Below the pieces are notes generated by a model. It was not told the origin of the DNA. It did no database searches and saw only the letters and a program-made list of their open reading frames with translations. A stretch of 64,000 nucleotides of DNA from Aeromicrobium marinum DSM 15272 (lineage in GTDB: Bacteria > Actinomycetota > Actinomycetes > Propionibacteriales > Nocardioidaceae). Below are positions 44,210 to 54,695 of this stretch, piece by piece. The stretch spans positions 2,912,272-2,976,271 of the forward strand of contig NZ_CM001024.1 in assembly GCF_000160775.2 (NCBI RefSeq), written 5' to 3'. Made by a program: the position numbers and the translations under genes. Positions within the stretch are counted from its first letter, which is position 1. Each line of letters opens with the position of its first letter.

Positions 44210-46114
44210 ATGAGACGTTCGGCCATGTCGGCGACCGCCGCCGTTGTCCTGTGCATCGGCCTGCTGGCGGCCCCTGCGGTGTCGGCCGATGAGCCGGACC
44301 TCAGCACGGCCCCGGATGGCACCCTCACCTACGTCGACCCCGACCTGGCGGACGAGTCCACCGAGCAGGTCGAGGGCGAGCTGACCGTCGCCATTGTCGA
44401 GCCGACGGAGGCGTCGCCGGCCGGTGACACGACGTACTCGATCGCCACCGCCGGAGGCGACGAGGTGCCCATCGACATCGACCTGCCCGCCGATGTCGTG
44501 TCGGGAGGCGAGATCACGGCCGAGCTGGTCGACGCCCCGTCGTCGGAGCGTTCCACGCTCCAGGAGGACGAACCGGCCACCGTCGCTTCTGCCAGCATCG
44601 AACCAGCCGTCGCCGCCGCCGCAGTGGCGACCGACCACCGCTACTACCTGGCCATCCGCAACGGTTCAGGGGTGACCGCCGCGCAGGCCGAGTCCGCCTT
44701 CCGCGCGGTCGCCGACCGATGGGTGGCCGAGGCCGGCGGCAGCATCCGGTCGTTCTCACGGCCGGCTGGTGCGACCACGTTCTACACGGGATCCTGCTCG
44801 GTCGCGTCGCCCTCGTCGGTCTGGAACACCGCCGACAACGCCTACCCCGGGGTGGACTTCGGTGCGACGAGCGGCAACCACCTGATCGTCATCGGCGGCG
44901 TCGACCAGTGCGACGGCCCGGGCGTGGCCACGTTCGGCGTCGACCTGTCGTCGGGCGGCAAGGTGATCGTCGAGTTCGAACCGTCGATCAACACGTTCGT
45001 CGGTGTCCACGAGGTCGGCCACAACCTCGGGCTCGACCACGCGGGGCTGCAGCGCTCCGGGTGCAGCGGCGTCTGCGCGGAGTACGGCGACCTCTACAGC
45101 GTCATGGGACTGGCCATCGGCGGCGGCTCGCCTGCCTACGCGGTGCCGGCGCTGGACTCCGCCTACCGGCACCAGCTCGACGTCGACTCCGCCGGCGAGA
45201 TCTTCGACGCGCAGGGCGTCACGGGAGGACCCGTGGTGACGCTGCGGCTGCAGCCTCGCGGAGCCGCCTCCGGCCTGCGCGGAGTGCGGATCGTGACCGG
45301 TACCACCGAGCACTGGGTGGAGTACCGGCGCAAGGTGGGACGGGACGTCGGCACCGTCTACGGACCGGGGCTGTCGCTGTACTCGACCGCCTACGCCGAG
45401 GGCGTCACCATCACCACCCGCACGGGTTCGGACCCGCGCATCAGGTTGCGGCCGGACGGCAGCTCCGGCGCCTGGGCACCCGGTCGCCAGTACGTGAACG
45501 GTGCCGCCAGCGTCAGGGTGCTGTCGGCCGGGGACACGGCGCTCGTCCAGCTCGTGGGGGCGAGGCCCAACGGATTCTTCGACGTGCCGCCGGGGCCCGG
45601 GTTCCGCAACGAGATCCTGTGGCTGGCGGGCCGCGGCATCACCACCGGCTACGAGGACGGCTCGTTCCGACCCTCGGGCCCGGTGCTGCGCGAGCAGATG
45701 GCCGCGTTCCTGTACCGCCTGGCCGGGTCGCCGGCGGTCACCAACCTGCCGCCCGTGTCACCGTTCCGGGACGTCGCGACCAACCACGTCTTCTACCGCG
45801 AGATCGTGTGGCTGTCGCGCAGCGGCATCACCACGGGCTATGCCGACGGGACCTTCCGTCCGTCGGACCCCGTGCTGCGCGAGCAGATGGCCGCGTTCCT
45901 GTACCGCTACGAGTTCGGCTCGTCGGGAGGTCCGGTCGACACCGACGGTCCGACCTTCACCGATGTCCGGCGGCCGTTCGTCTTCTTCGACCAGGTCGAG
46001 TGGCTGGCGCGGGAGGGAATCTCCACCGGGTACGACGATGGCACCTTCCGCGGTGGGCAGCCCGTGCTGCGGGAGCAGATGGCCGCCTTCCTCAACCGCT
46101 ACGAGCTGCTGTAG
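44210..46114 (+). CDS. Secreted metzincin protease with three SLH-like domains
   Basis: 634 residues, a paralogue of the preceding protein without the Ig-like array. Signal peptide about residues 1-26 (ends AVSADEP). The pro-region shares AIVEPTEASPAG and PIDIDLP with its neighbour. The catalytic motif HEVGHNLGLDH is at 267-277 and the Met-turn is in SVMGLA. The C-terminal SLH-like domains contain ITTGYEDGSFRP, ITTGYADGTFRP and ISTGYDDGTFRG, each followed by REQMAAF. AGGGAG precedes the ATG, and TACGAT (44179-44184) is a likely -10. Substrate unknown. Confidence 0.85.
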   Translation: MRRSAMSATAAVVLCIGLLAAPAVSADEPDLSTAPDGTLTYVDPDLADESTEQVEGELTVAIVEPTEASPAGDTTYSIATAGGDEVPIDIDLPADVVSGGEITAELVDAPSSERSTLQEDEPATVASASIEPAVAAAAVATDHRYYLAIRNGSGVTAAQAESAFRAVADRWVAEAGGSIRSFSRPAGATTFYTGSCSVASPSSVWNTADNAYPGVDFGATSGNHLIVIGGVDQCDGPGVATFGVDLSSGGKVIVEFEPSINTFVGVHEVGHNLGLDHAGLQRSGCSGVCAEYGDLYSVMGLAIGGGSPAYAVPALDSAYRHQLDVDSAGEIFDAQGVTGGPVVTLRLQPRGAASGLRGVRIVTGTTEHWVEYRRKVGRDVGTVYGPGLSLYSTAYAEGVTITTRTGSDPRIRLRPDGSSGAWAPGRQYVNGAASVRVLSAGDTALVQLVGARPNGFFDVPPGPGFRNEILWLAGRGITTGYEDGSFRPSGPVLREQMAAFLYRLAGSPAVTNLPPVSPFRDVATNHVFYREIVWLSRSGITTGYADGTFRPSDPVLREQMAAFLYRYEFGSSGGPVDTDGPTFTDVRRPFVFFDQVEWLAREGISTGYDDGTFRGGQPVLREQMAAFLNRYELL

Positions 46115-46124
46115 CTCGAGGGGG

Positions 46125-47525
46125 TCAGCCGGGTCGGCGACCCGCCCACGGGGCGGCGGCCTCCACCTGACCCAGCAGGCTGAAGAGCTCGGCGTCGTGG
46201 CCCGCGTGGGTGGCCAGCATCACCCCGACCGGCAGCCCGTCGACCGACCCGAGGGGCAGGCTCGCCGCCGGGACGCCGGCCATGTTGTAGACCGCGGTGA
46301 ACGGCGTGAACATCAGCTCGCGCCGGTGGTCCTCGGCGGGGTCGCCGGACTCGGTGAACCAGGCGTGTGGTTGCGGCGGCATCGCCAGCGTCGGGGTGAG
46401 GAAGGCGTCGAAGTCGGCCAGACCGGTCATCACCCCGCGGGTGGTGAGGTCGAGGAACTGCATCGCTGCGGCCAGCTCGGCCGCCGTGGCGCGACCGCCG
46501 CGCTCACGCCAGTAGCGGGTGTTGGCCCGCAGCATCGGCGCGGCCTCGTCGGGGATCGGAGCGGCGGCCATGCCGCTGGACCACACGACGTTGAACTGCG
46601 GCTCCAGCTCGGCGGGGAACGGGTTCGGCACGTCGACGACGTCGTGACCGAGGGCGGCCAGGAGTCGGCCGGCGTCCTCCCACACCGCCACCACCGCCGG
46701 ATCGGTCTCGATGCCCGGCAGGTACGGCTGCGACCACCGCGCAATGCGCAGACGCCCGGGGTCGCGGTCGACGCACGACGCGAACGGGGTCGGCGGATCG
46801 GGCAGACCGCGGGCGTCGCCCACCTGTCGGACCGCGAGCACGTCGAGGAGCGCGGCGGCGTCCCGGACGGTGCGGGCCAGCGGCCCGTCCCCGGCCAGGC
46901 CGTTCCAGTCGCTGCCGGCCGGCCCCGGGCTCACCCGGCCGCGGCTCGGCTTGAACCCGACCACGCCGCAGCAGCTCGCCGGGATCCGGATCGACCCGCC
47001 GCCGTCGCTGCCGGCGGCCAGCGGCACCAGCCCCGCGGCGACGGCCGCTGCCGCACCCCCGCTGGAACCCCCGGCATTGCGGGAGGGGTCCCACGGGGTC
47101 GCCGCCGGCCCCACCACGTCGTTGTCGGTGTACGAGGACAGTCCGAACTCGGGAGTGTTGGTCTTGCCCAGGCTGACGAAGCCGGCCTGCTCGACGAGGC
47201 GCACCACGTGCGCATCGGTGTCCGGCACCGCGTCGGCCAGGAGGGCCGACCCCATCGTCGTGCGGACACCCGCCGTGGGGGTGAGGTCCTTGAACGCCGT
47301 GGGGACACCGCAGAAGATCGGCACCTCACCCGCGGCCCGGCGACGGTCGGCGTCGTGGGCGGCCCGCAGCGCACGGTCCGGCGTGAGGGTCACGAACGCC
47401 CCGAGGTCGGGTCCGAGCCGGTCGGCGCGGTCGAGGTGGTGGCTCACCAGCTCGACGGCGCTGACCACCCGGCGGGTCAGCAGGTCGGCCTGGTCATGGG
47501 CGTCGAGCTCGTGCAGGTCGGTCAC
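46125..47525 (-). CDS. Amidase-signature family hydrolase
   Basis: 466 residues. The Ser-cisSer-Lys triad is visible: Lys in TAFKDLTPT, cis-Ser in GSDGGGSIRIPAS and nucleophile Ser region in NAGGSSGGAAAAVAAG. It hydrolyses amides to acid and ammonia; specific substrate unknown. It lacks gatC/gatB neighbours, so it is not the tRNA amidotransferase subunit. GTG 47525 (VTDLHELDAHDQ) is preferred over an upstream in-frame start that adds about 55 residues of unlikely composition. It ends 10 nt from the convergent metzincin gene. Confidence 0.88.
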   Translation of the reverse strand: MTDLHELDAHDQADLLTRRVVSAVELVSHHLDRADRLGPDLGAFVTLTPDRALRAAHDADRRRAAGEVPIFCGVPTAFKDLTPTAGVRTTMGSALLADAVPDTDAHVVRLVEQAGFVSLGKTNTPEFGLSSYTDNDVVGPAATPWDPSRNAGGSSGGAAAAVAAGLVPLAAGSDGGGSIRIPASCCGVVGFKPSRGRVSPGPAGSDWNGLAGDGPLARTVRDAAALLDVLAVRQVGDARGLPDPPTPFASCVDRDPGRLRIARWSQPYLPGIETDPAVVAVWEDAGRLLAALGHDVVDVPNPFPAELEPQFNVVWSSGMAAAPIPDEAAPMLRANTRYWRERGGRATAAELAAAMQFLDLTTRGVMTGLADFDAFLTPTLAMPPQPHAWFTESGDPAEDHRRELMFTPFTAVYNMAGVPAASLPLGSVDGLPVGVMLATHAGHDAELFSLLGQVEAAAPWAGRRPG

Positions 47526-47586
47526 GGGACCATCATCACCGTGCGACCGACTCGGGTCGACCTGCCCCGACCGCGGCCGGTGAGGG

Positions 47587-48177
47587 TCAGTCGGCCCAGC
47601 GCCACGTGGCGAGCAGCGACTCGGCGGTCTCGACCCGCTCGTCGTCGGGGACGTCGACGCCGAAGGAGAAGGTGATGATGTAGCGCGCACCCGCGTGGGT
47701 CACGAGGTACTGGCGGCTGACGGACGTGCCCGTCGCGGCGGTGGCCGTGATGACCGATGCCGTCTCGCCGTCGACCTCGTACGGGTCGCCCTCGGCCATG
47801 CCGGTGAATCCGACCGACTCGAGCTCGGCGAAGCCCTGCGACACCACCTCGTCGGCCGACAGGTCCAGCGCACCGGTGCTGCGGATGACGTTGACGTTGG
47901 TCGCGAACGGACCCTGGGTCGGTTCGACGAACAGGACCTCGGGGGCGAAACCCGGGACCTCGCCGGCCGCATCGCGCCAGCCGTCCGGCGGGGTGAACGA
48001 GAAGTCGTCGGTGCCGACCGTGCCGGCGTCGACGGTCGGCCCGTCCGCGTCGGCCGACACGGTGGCAGTGGCTGCGGGGCGGTCCTCGCCGTCGTCGTCC
48101 GCCTCGTCGGACCCACAGCCGACGAGCAGGCCGATCAACAACAAGGGGGCGACGAGCGCGAGGCGGGTCCGATGCAT
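47587..48177 (-). CDS. Secreted lipoprotein of unknown function
   Basis: 196 residues. LLLIGLLVGCGSDEADDDG is a clear lipobox (Cys21 modified) followed by an acidic linker. The mature domain (about 45-196) has FSFTPPDGWRD, resembling the PsbP/LpqN-like fold start, and ends LLATWRWAD. It is anchored to the outer face of the membrane. Start ATG 48177 is set by TAGGCT 6 nt upstream (48189-48184). It is divergent from the TetR gene. Confidence 0.8.
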   Translation of the reverse strand: MHRTRLALVAPLLLIGLLVGCGSDEADDDGEDRPAATATVSADADGPTVDAGTVGTDDFSFTPPDGWRDAAGEVPGFAPEVLFVEPTQGPFATNVNVIRSTGALDLSADEVVSQGFAELESVGFTGMAEGDPYEVDGETASVITATAATGTSVSRQYLVTHAGARYIITFSFGVDVPDDERVETAESLLATWRWAD

Positions 48178-48183
48178 GGCAGG

Positions 48184-48189
48184 AGCCTA
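48184..48189 (-). promoter_or_regulatory. Leaderless -10 (TAGGCT) of the lipoprotein gene
   Basis: On the minus strand TAGGCT ends 6 nt before ATG 48177. Confidence 0.55.
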
Positions 48190-48258
48190 GGCTGCCGGCC
48201 GCGCACGGTCGTGACCAAGGTCACGGCCTCCCGATTTCAGCCGCCCCGGAGGTCGGCC

Positions 48259-48288
48259 TACAGTCGAAACGAAACCGTCTCGTTTCGA
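48259..48288 (+). promoter_or_regulatory. Promoter and TetR operator of the tetR-mmpL operon
   Basis: TACAGT (48259-48264) is the -10. A 9-bp perfect inverted repeat TCGAAACGA-N7-TCGTTTCGA (48264-48288) covers the expected transcript start. Repeats containing GAAACGAAAC...GTTTC are typical operators of TetR regulators, so this is the likely autoregulatory site. Confidence 0.7.
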
Positions 48289-48321
48289 TGACGTCCAGTC
48301 GTCGACCTGCTCAGGAGCACC

Positions 48322-48897
48322 ATGACCCGCCTCACCGCCGACCGGCTCGACGAGCTGCACCGTGGTGTGCTGATGCTCGTCGCCGAGCACGGCTACGAGA
48401 AGGTCACGATGGACCGGATCGCCGAGGTGACGCGCAGCAGCAAGGCGACCCTGTACCGCCAGTGGGGCAGCAAGCTCGACCTGGTCGTCGACGCGCTGGG
48501 TTCGTCGGCCTCGATCGACGAGGAGCCGCCCGACACCGGCACGCTCGGCACCGACCTGCACGAGCTGGTCGACCGCGGCCTGCGCAACCGCGCCCAGATG
48601 TCGTACCAGAACGACCTGATCGCCGCCCTCATGCACGCGGTGAAGGCCAGCCCGGAGCTCGGGGCCGCCCTGCGGGAGCAGATCCTCGCCAGCATCCGGT
48701 CGACCCTCGGGTCGGTCCTGGACCGGGCGACCGACCGCGGGGAGGTCGACGCCGACTGGACCGGCCGCGAGCACCTCGTCACCGCGTTCATCGCGCCGTT
48801 CGTCCTGCACGACCTCGTCTCCGGCACGGAGCCCGACGCCGACTTCCTGCACAGCTGGGTCGACATCGTCCTCCTGCCCGCCCTCACCGTCCGCTGA
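48322..48897 (+). CDS. TetR-family transcriptional regulator
   Basis: 191 residues. The N-terminal helix-turn-helix is VAEHGYEKVTMDRIAEVTRSSKATLYRQW (read in parts), and the C-terminal ligand domain carries a TetR_C-type helix bundle. It probably represses itself and the MMPL exporter 28 nt downstream through the palindrome at 48264-48288. The inducing ligand is unknown; a lipid or hydrophobic drug is plausible given the exporter. Confidence 0.9.
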   Translation: MTRLTADRLDELHRGVLMLVAEHGYEKVTMDRIAEVTRSSKATLYRQWGSKLDLVVDALGSSASIDEEPPDTGTLGTDLHELVDRGLRNRAQMSYQNDLIAALMHAVKASPELGAALREQILASIRSTLGSVLDRATDRGEVDADWTGREHLVTAFIAPFVLHDLVSGTEPDADFLHSWVDIVLLPALTVR

Positions 48898-48925
48898 CCC
48901 TTCCCCACCTTCTCGAGGAGACCCC

Positions 48926-51157
48926 ATGGCCCGGCACCTGTTCCGCATCGGACGCTGGTCGTTCCGTCATCGCCGCATCGTCGTGTCGGTGTGGCTGGGC
49001 CTGCTCGTGGCCGTCGGCATCGGGGCCACGACCCTGTCCGGTGACACGTCCGACGAGTTCAGCATTCCCGGCATCGAGTCCACCGAGGCGTTCGACCTGA
49101 TCAAGGAGCGCACGCCCGAGGCTGCGCCGGACGGAGCGACGGCACGGGTGGTGTTCCGTGCGCCCGGGGGTGAGCGGCTCGACGACCCCGCCAACGAGCG
49201 GCTGGTGCTCGACACCGTCGACGCCCTGACCACCGACAACGTCGTCAGCGCTGTCGACCCGTTCACGGCCGGCGCGATCTCCGACGACGGCCGCACCGGC
49301 TACGCCACCGTGTCGTACGCGGTCAACTCCATCGAGCTCACCGCTGCCGACAAGGAGGCCCTCGAGTCGGCCCCGGACGCGGCCCGCGGTGCCGGACTGC
49401 AGGTCGCCATCGGGGGCGACGCCGTGCAGGAGGTGCCCCACGGCGGGACCGCCGAGCTGATCGGCATCGGTGTCGCGATCATCGTGCTCGTCCTCACCTT
49501 CGGCTCGTTGCTGACGGCCGGCATGCCGTTGCTGACCGCCCTGGTCGGGGTGGGCATCGGCGTCGCCGGCATCACCACCCTCACCGGCTTCATGGACCTC
49601 GGGGCGACCACCCCGATCCTCGCGACGATGCTCGGGCTCGCGGTGGGCATCGACTACGCCCTGTTCATCGTGTCGCGCTACCGGCACGAGGTGGCCTCAG
49701 GTCGTCCTCTGGAGGAGGCCGCCGGACATGCGGTCGGCACGGCCGGTTCGGCCGTCGTGTTCGCCGGGCTCACCGTGATGGCGGCGCTCGCCGGTCTCTC
49801 GGTCGTCGGCATCTCCTTCCTGACCGAGATGGGCCTGGCCGCGTCGGCCACGGTCGGCATCGCGGTCCTGATCGCCCTGACGATGCTGCCGGCGGTCTTC
49901 GGGTTCGCCGGGACCCGGATCCGACGCGACCGACTGCCGGGTGTGAAGGCCCGCGACCCCGAGGCGAAGGACGTCCGCACCCTCGGTCGTCGCTGGGCCG
50001 ACCTGATCACCCGGCGAAAGGGCGTCACCTTCGGCGCCGGGCTGGCCGTCGCCGCGGTCCTGGCGATCCCGGTGGCCTCGTTGCAGCTGGCGCTCCCGGA
50101 CGACGGCTCGGCCTCGGACGGCTCGGGCCCCCGGGTCGCCTACGACCTGATCGCCGACAACTTCGGCGCGGGTACCAACGGTCCGCTGCTCGTCGTCGTC
50201 GACGTCGCCGGTGCGGCTGATCCCGGCGCCGCGGTCGACCGTGCCGTCGCCGCGGTGTCCGGTGTCGAGGAGGACGTCGCCCAGGTCATCGCGCCGGCTC
50301 CGCCGGCCGACGCGACGCCGGAGGAGCTCGCCGACTTCCAGCAGCAGTTCGCGGACGCGCAGTACGCGACCATCACCGTGATTCCCGAGAGCGGCCCGTC
50401 GGACGCCGCCACCCAGCAGCTGGTCGACGACCTGCGGGTCGCCCTGGCCGACCTGCCCGACCAGACCGGCGCGCGGGCGCTCGTGACCGGTCAGACCGCT
50501 CTCGGCGTCGACATCTCCGAGAGCCTCGGCTCGGCGCTGCCGAAGTACCTGCTGGTGGTCGTCGGTTTCGCCCTGGTCCTGCTCACGGTGGTGTTCCGGT
50601 CGATCCTGGTGCCTCTCAAGGCCGTGGGCGGGTTCCTCATCTCCGTCGGTGTCGCGCTGGGTGCGACCGTCGCGGTCTTCCAGTGGGGCTGGTTCGCCGA
50701 TCTGATCGGCGTCGACAACCCGGGCCCGGTGCTGTTCATGCTGCCGCTGCTGCTGACCGGCATCCTGTTCGGACTCGCGATGGACTACGAGGTGTTCCTC
50801 GTGTCGCGGATGCGGGAGGAGTACGTGCACGGCGCCGAGGCGACCGAGGCGGTCGTGACCGGCTTCCAGCACGGTGCCCGCGTGGTCACCGCGGCCGCCG
50901 CGATCATGGTCGGCGTCTTCGGCGGGTTCGCTCTGGGCGACGACGTCATCATCAAGTCGATCGGCTTCGGCCTTGCCGTGGGCGTGCTGGCTGACGCGTT
51001 CCTCGTGCGGATGACCCTCGTGCCGGCGTTCATGGCGCTGGTCGGCGACCGTATGTGGTGGCTCCCGACGTCGCTCGAACGGGCCCTGCCGAACCTCGAC
51101 ATCGAGGGCGAGGCGCTCGCCCGCGACGACCGCGAGCTCGTCGGCGCCGGCCGCTGA
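48926..51157 (+). CDS. MMPL-family (RND) transporter
   Basis: 743 residues with twelve predicted helices in the 1+5, 1+5 RND layout. A helix near residue 20 precedes a large external loop; GLAVGIDYALFIVSRYRHE near residue 240 and GLAMDYEVFLVSRMREE near residue 620 are the repeated proton-relay motifs (GxxxDY). MMPL proteins export lipids or hydrophobic compounds using the proton gradient. CGAGGAGA precedes the ATG. Transcribed with tetR. Confidence 0.92.
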   Translation: MARHLFRIGRWSFRHRRIVVSVWLGLLVAVGIGATTLSGDTSDEFSIPGIESTEAFDLIKERTPEAAPDGATARVVFRAPGGERLDDPANERLVLDTVDALTTDNVVSAVDPFTAGAISDDGRTGYATVSYAVNSIELTAADKEALESAPDAARGAGLQVAIGGDAVQEVPHGGTAELIGIGVAIIVLVLTFGSLLTAGMPLLTALVGVGIGVAGITTLTGFMDLGATTPILATMLGLAVGIDYALFIVSRYRHEVASGRPLEEAAGHAVGTAGSAVVFAGLTVMAALAGLSVVGISFLTEMGLAASATVGIAVLIALTMLPAVFGFAGTRIRRDRLPGVKARDPEAKDVRTLGRRWADLITRRKGVTFGAGLAVAAVLAIPVASLQLALPDDGSASDGSGPRVAYDLIADNFGAGTNGPLLVVVDVAGAADPGAAVDRAVAAVSGVEEDVAQVIAPAPPADATPEELADFQQQFADAQYATITVIPESGPSDAATQQLVDDLRVALADLPDQTGARALVTGQTALGVDISESLGSALPKYLLVVVGFALVLLTVVFRSILVPLKAVGGFLISVGVALGATVAVFQWGWFADLIGVDNPGPVLFMLPLLLTGILFGLAMDYEVFLVSRMREEYVHGAEATEAVVTGFQHGARVVTAAAAIMVGVFGGFALGDDVIIKSIGFGLAVGVLADAFLVRMTLVPAFMALVGDRMWWLPTSLERALPNLDIEGEALARDDRELVGAGR

Positions 51158-51163
51158 CCCGTG

Positions 51164-51248
51164 GGCGGTGGGTGAGCAACCCTTCCCCCGGACCGGCGGT
51201 GGGTGAGCAACCGCATCAGGCGGTCGTTCGGTACCTCACCTACCGCCA
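51164..51248. repeat. Dispersed palindromic repeat, GGTGAGCAACC family, copy 2
   Basis: Two direct copies of GGCGGTGGGTGAGCAACC (51164 and 51195) are followed by an inverted partial copy, CTCACCTACCGCC (about 51235-51247). The 48-nt core 51166-51213 is an inverted near-copy of 29265-29312, with five differences. It lies between the MMPL stop and the ArsR promoter. Confidence 0.7.
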
Positions 51249-51255
51249 CCGTCTG

Positions 51256-51317
51256 CAACCAGATGGTTGACAAGGCCGACCGGTCGTGGTTCCGTGGTTC
51301 TCAACCCAACAGTTGAG
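51256..51317 (+). promoter_or_regulatory. Promoter/operator region of the ArsR operon
   Basis: A perfect -35 TTGACA lies at 51267-51272. Two small palindromes flank it: CAACC-N4-GGTTG (51256-51269) and CTCAAC-N6-GTTGAG (51300-51317). All share the GTTGA half site, suiting autorepression by the ArsR-type regulator. The -10 is not clear. Confidence 0.5.
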
Positions 51318-51325
51318 GACGTGAC

Positions 51326-51682
51326 ATGGCTGACCAGCTCTCGCGGGTGTTCGCCGCCTTGGCCGACCCGACCCGCCGCGACATCGTGGCGCGACTCACC
51401 GTGGCCGACGCCACGGTGGGCGAGCTCGCCGACCCCTACGACGTGACCGTCCAGGCCGTGTCGAAGCACCTGCGGGTGCTGGAGGACGCGGGTCTGGTCA
51501 GTCGCACCAAGGACGCGCAGCGCCGCCCCGTGCACCTGGAGGCGGAGGTGTTCGACCTGATGACGAAGTGGATCGAGCGCTACCGCCGTCAGGCCGAGCA
51601 GCGGTACCAGCGGCTCGATGCCGTGCTGGCCGCCCTGGACGACGCCACCGTCACGTCCGCCGAGGAAGGAACCGCATCATGA
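51326..51682 (+). CDS. ArsR-family transcriptional regulator
   Basis: 118-residue winged helix. ALADPTRRDIVARL and VQAVSKHLRVLEDAGLVSR are the hallmark recognition elements. No metal-binding Cys pairs are present, so it belongs to the non-metal subgroup often paired with AHSA1 proteins. It overlaps the next gene by 4 nt (ATGA). Confidence 0.9.
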   Translation: MADQLSRVFAALADPTRRDIVARLTVADATVGELADPYDVTVQAVSKHLRVLEDAGLVSRTKDAQRRPVHLEAEVFDLMTKWIERYRRQAEQRYQRLDAVLAALDDATVTSAEEGTAS

Positions 51683-52161
51683 CCACTGCCACCGAGGCCA
51701 CGATCGAGGCCGATCCCGCTCTCCCGATCATCCGCATCACGCGCGACTTCGCTGCCACCCCCGCTCAGCTCGTCCGTGCCCACACCGACCCCGACCTGTT
51801 CGCGCGCTGGGTCGGACCCGACGGGATGGAGACCCGCATCGTGGAGTGGGACGCCCGCAACGGTGGTGCCTGGCGCTACGTGGCCGGCCGCGACGGCGAG
51901 GAGTACGGCTTCCGCGGCTGCTTCCACCGGATCAGCGCCGACACGATCGTGCAGACCTTCACCTGGGAGGGGATGCCGGAGGAGGTCTCGCTCGAGACTC
52001 TGCGCTTCGAGGACCTCGGCGACGGTCGTACCCGCCTGCACGCGCAGTCGCTGGTCGACTCGTTCGAGGGTCGCGACGCGTGGCTGCGCAGCGGCATGGA
52101 GGTCGGCGTCGACCAGGGCTACGCCAAGCTCGACGCGATGCTCGGGGACGTCGAGGCATGA
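51679..52161 (+). CDS. SRPBCC/AHSA1-family protein
   Basis: 160 residues. RDFAATPAQLVRAHTDPDLFARWVGPDG and GGAWRYV (read in parts) match the Aha1-type START-like fold, which binds hydrophobic ligands. It is commonly encoded directly after an ArsR regulator, as here, and function in such operons is poorly understood. Overlaps both neighbours by 4 nt. Confidence 0.88.
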   Translation: MTTATEATIEADPALPIIRITRDFAATPAQLVRAHTDPDLFARWVGPDGMETRIVEWDARNGGAWRYVAGRDGEEYGFRGCFHRISADTIVQTFTWEGMPEEVSLETLRFEDLGDGRTRLHAQSLVDSFEGRDAWLRSGMEVGVDQGYAKLDAMLGDVEA

Positions 52162-52709
52162 CCGCCGCCGAGCACCACCGAGCGGTGGCCGCGAGATTCG
52201 GCGAGCGGGTCGCAGGCGTGACGGACTGGTCCGTCCCGGCCCCTGTCGACGGGTGGACGGCGCGCGACGTCGTGCGACACCTCGTCGAGTGGTTGCCCGG
52301 GTTCCTCGCCGCCGGAGGGGTGGAGCTGGCGCCGGGTCCGGCGGTCGACGAGGATCCGGTCGCGGCCTGGGAGCACCACGGCGAGCAGGTGCAGGCGCTC
52401 CTCGACGGCCCCGACCCCGGCCGCGACTTCACCCACCCGCACGTCGGCACCCAGCCGCTCGACCAGGCGATCGACCGGTTCTACACGGCCGACGTCTTCC
52501 TGCACACCTGGGACCTCGCCCGCGCGACCGGTCAGGACGACTCCCTCGACGAGGAGTTCAGCGTCGAGATGCTGGCCGGCATGCAGCCGATGGAGCAGCT
52601 CCTGCGGGACTCCGGCCAGTACGGGCCGGCCGTGCCGGTGCCCGCCGACGCCCCGGTGCAGGACCGCCTCCTGGGCTTCATCGGCCGTGACCCCGCCTGG
52701 AGGCCCTGA
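52158..52709 (+). CDS. TIGR03086/mycothiol-dependent isomerase-like (DinB fold) protein
   Basis: 183 residues. VDGWTARDVVRHLVEWLPGFL at the N-terminus and YTADVFLHTWDLARATG in the middle carry the His residues (near 42, 116) of the DinB-like metal site. Actinobacterial members (maleylpyruvate isomerase N-terminal type, TIGR03086) are linked to mycothiol-dependent chemistry. Last gene of the ArsR operon. Specific reaction unknown. Confidence 0.82.
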   Translation: MTAAEHHRAVAARFGERVAGVTDWSVPAPVDGWTARDVVRHLVEWLPGFLAAGGVELAPGPAVDEDPVAAWEHHGEQVQALLDGPDPGRDFTHPHVGTQPLDQAIDRFYTADVFLHTWDLARATGQDDSLDEEFSVEMLAGMQPMEQLLRDSGQYGPAVPVPADAPVQDRLLGFIGRDPAWRP

Positions 52710-52740
52710 CCGCGCGGGCCGGTGCTGCGGGGCGTGGGAG

Positions 52741-52785
52741 GGGAATGATCCACGCTGGATCGAGGTTGATACGGTCAGACTCAAG
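52741..52785 (+). promoter_or_regulatory. SigR/SigH-type promoter with overlapping HAIR operator of dnaK
   Basis: GGGAAT (52741-52746), 18 nt, then GTTGAT (52765-52770) matches the SigR/SigH (thiol/heat stress) consensus GGAAT-N18-GTT. The -10 GTTGAT is also the left half of a HAIR-like site, xTTGAxx-N7-ACTCAAG (52765-52785; consensus CTTGAGT-N7-ACTCAAG), the target of HspR. So induction by stress sigma factor and repression by HspR meet at one place. Confidence 0.7.
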
Positions 52786-52841
52786 TCATCTGACTGACAG
52801 TCTTCAAGCACTCGTAGTCCCCGATCAGCAGGAGGAACACC

Positions 52842-54691
<1,850 letters not shown>

Positions 54692-54695
<4 letters not shown>

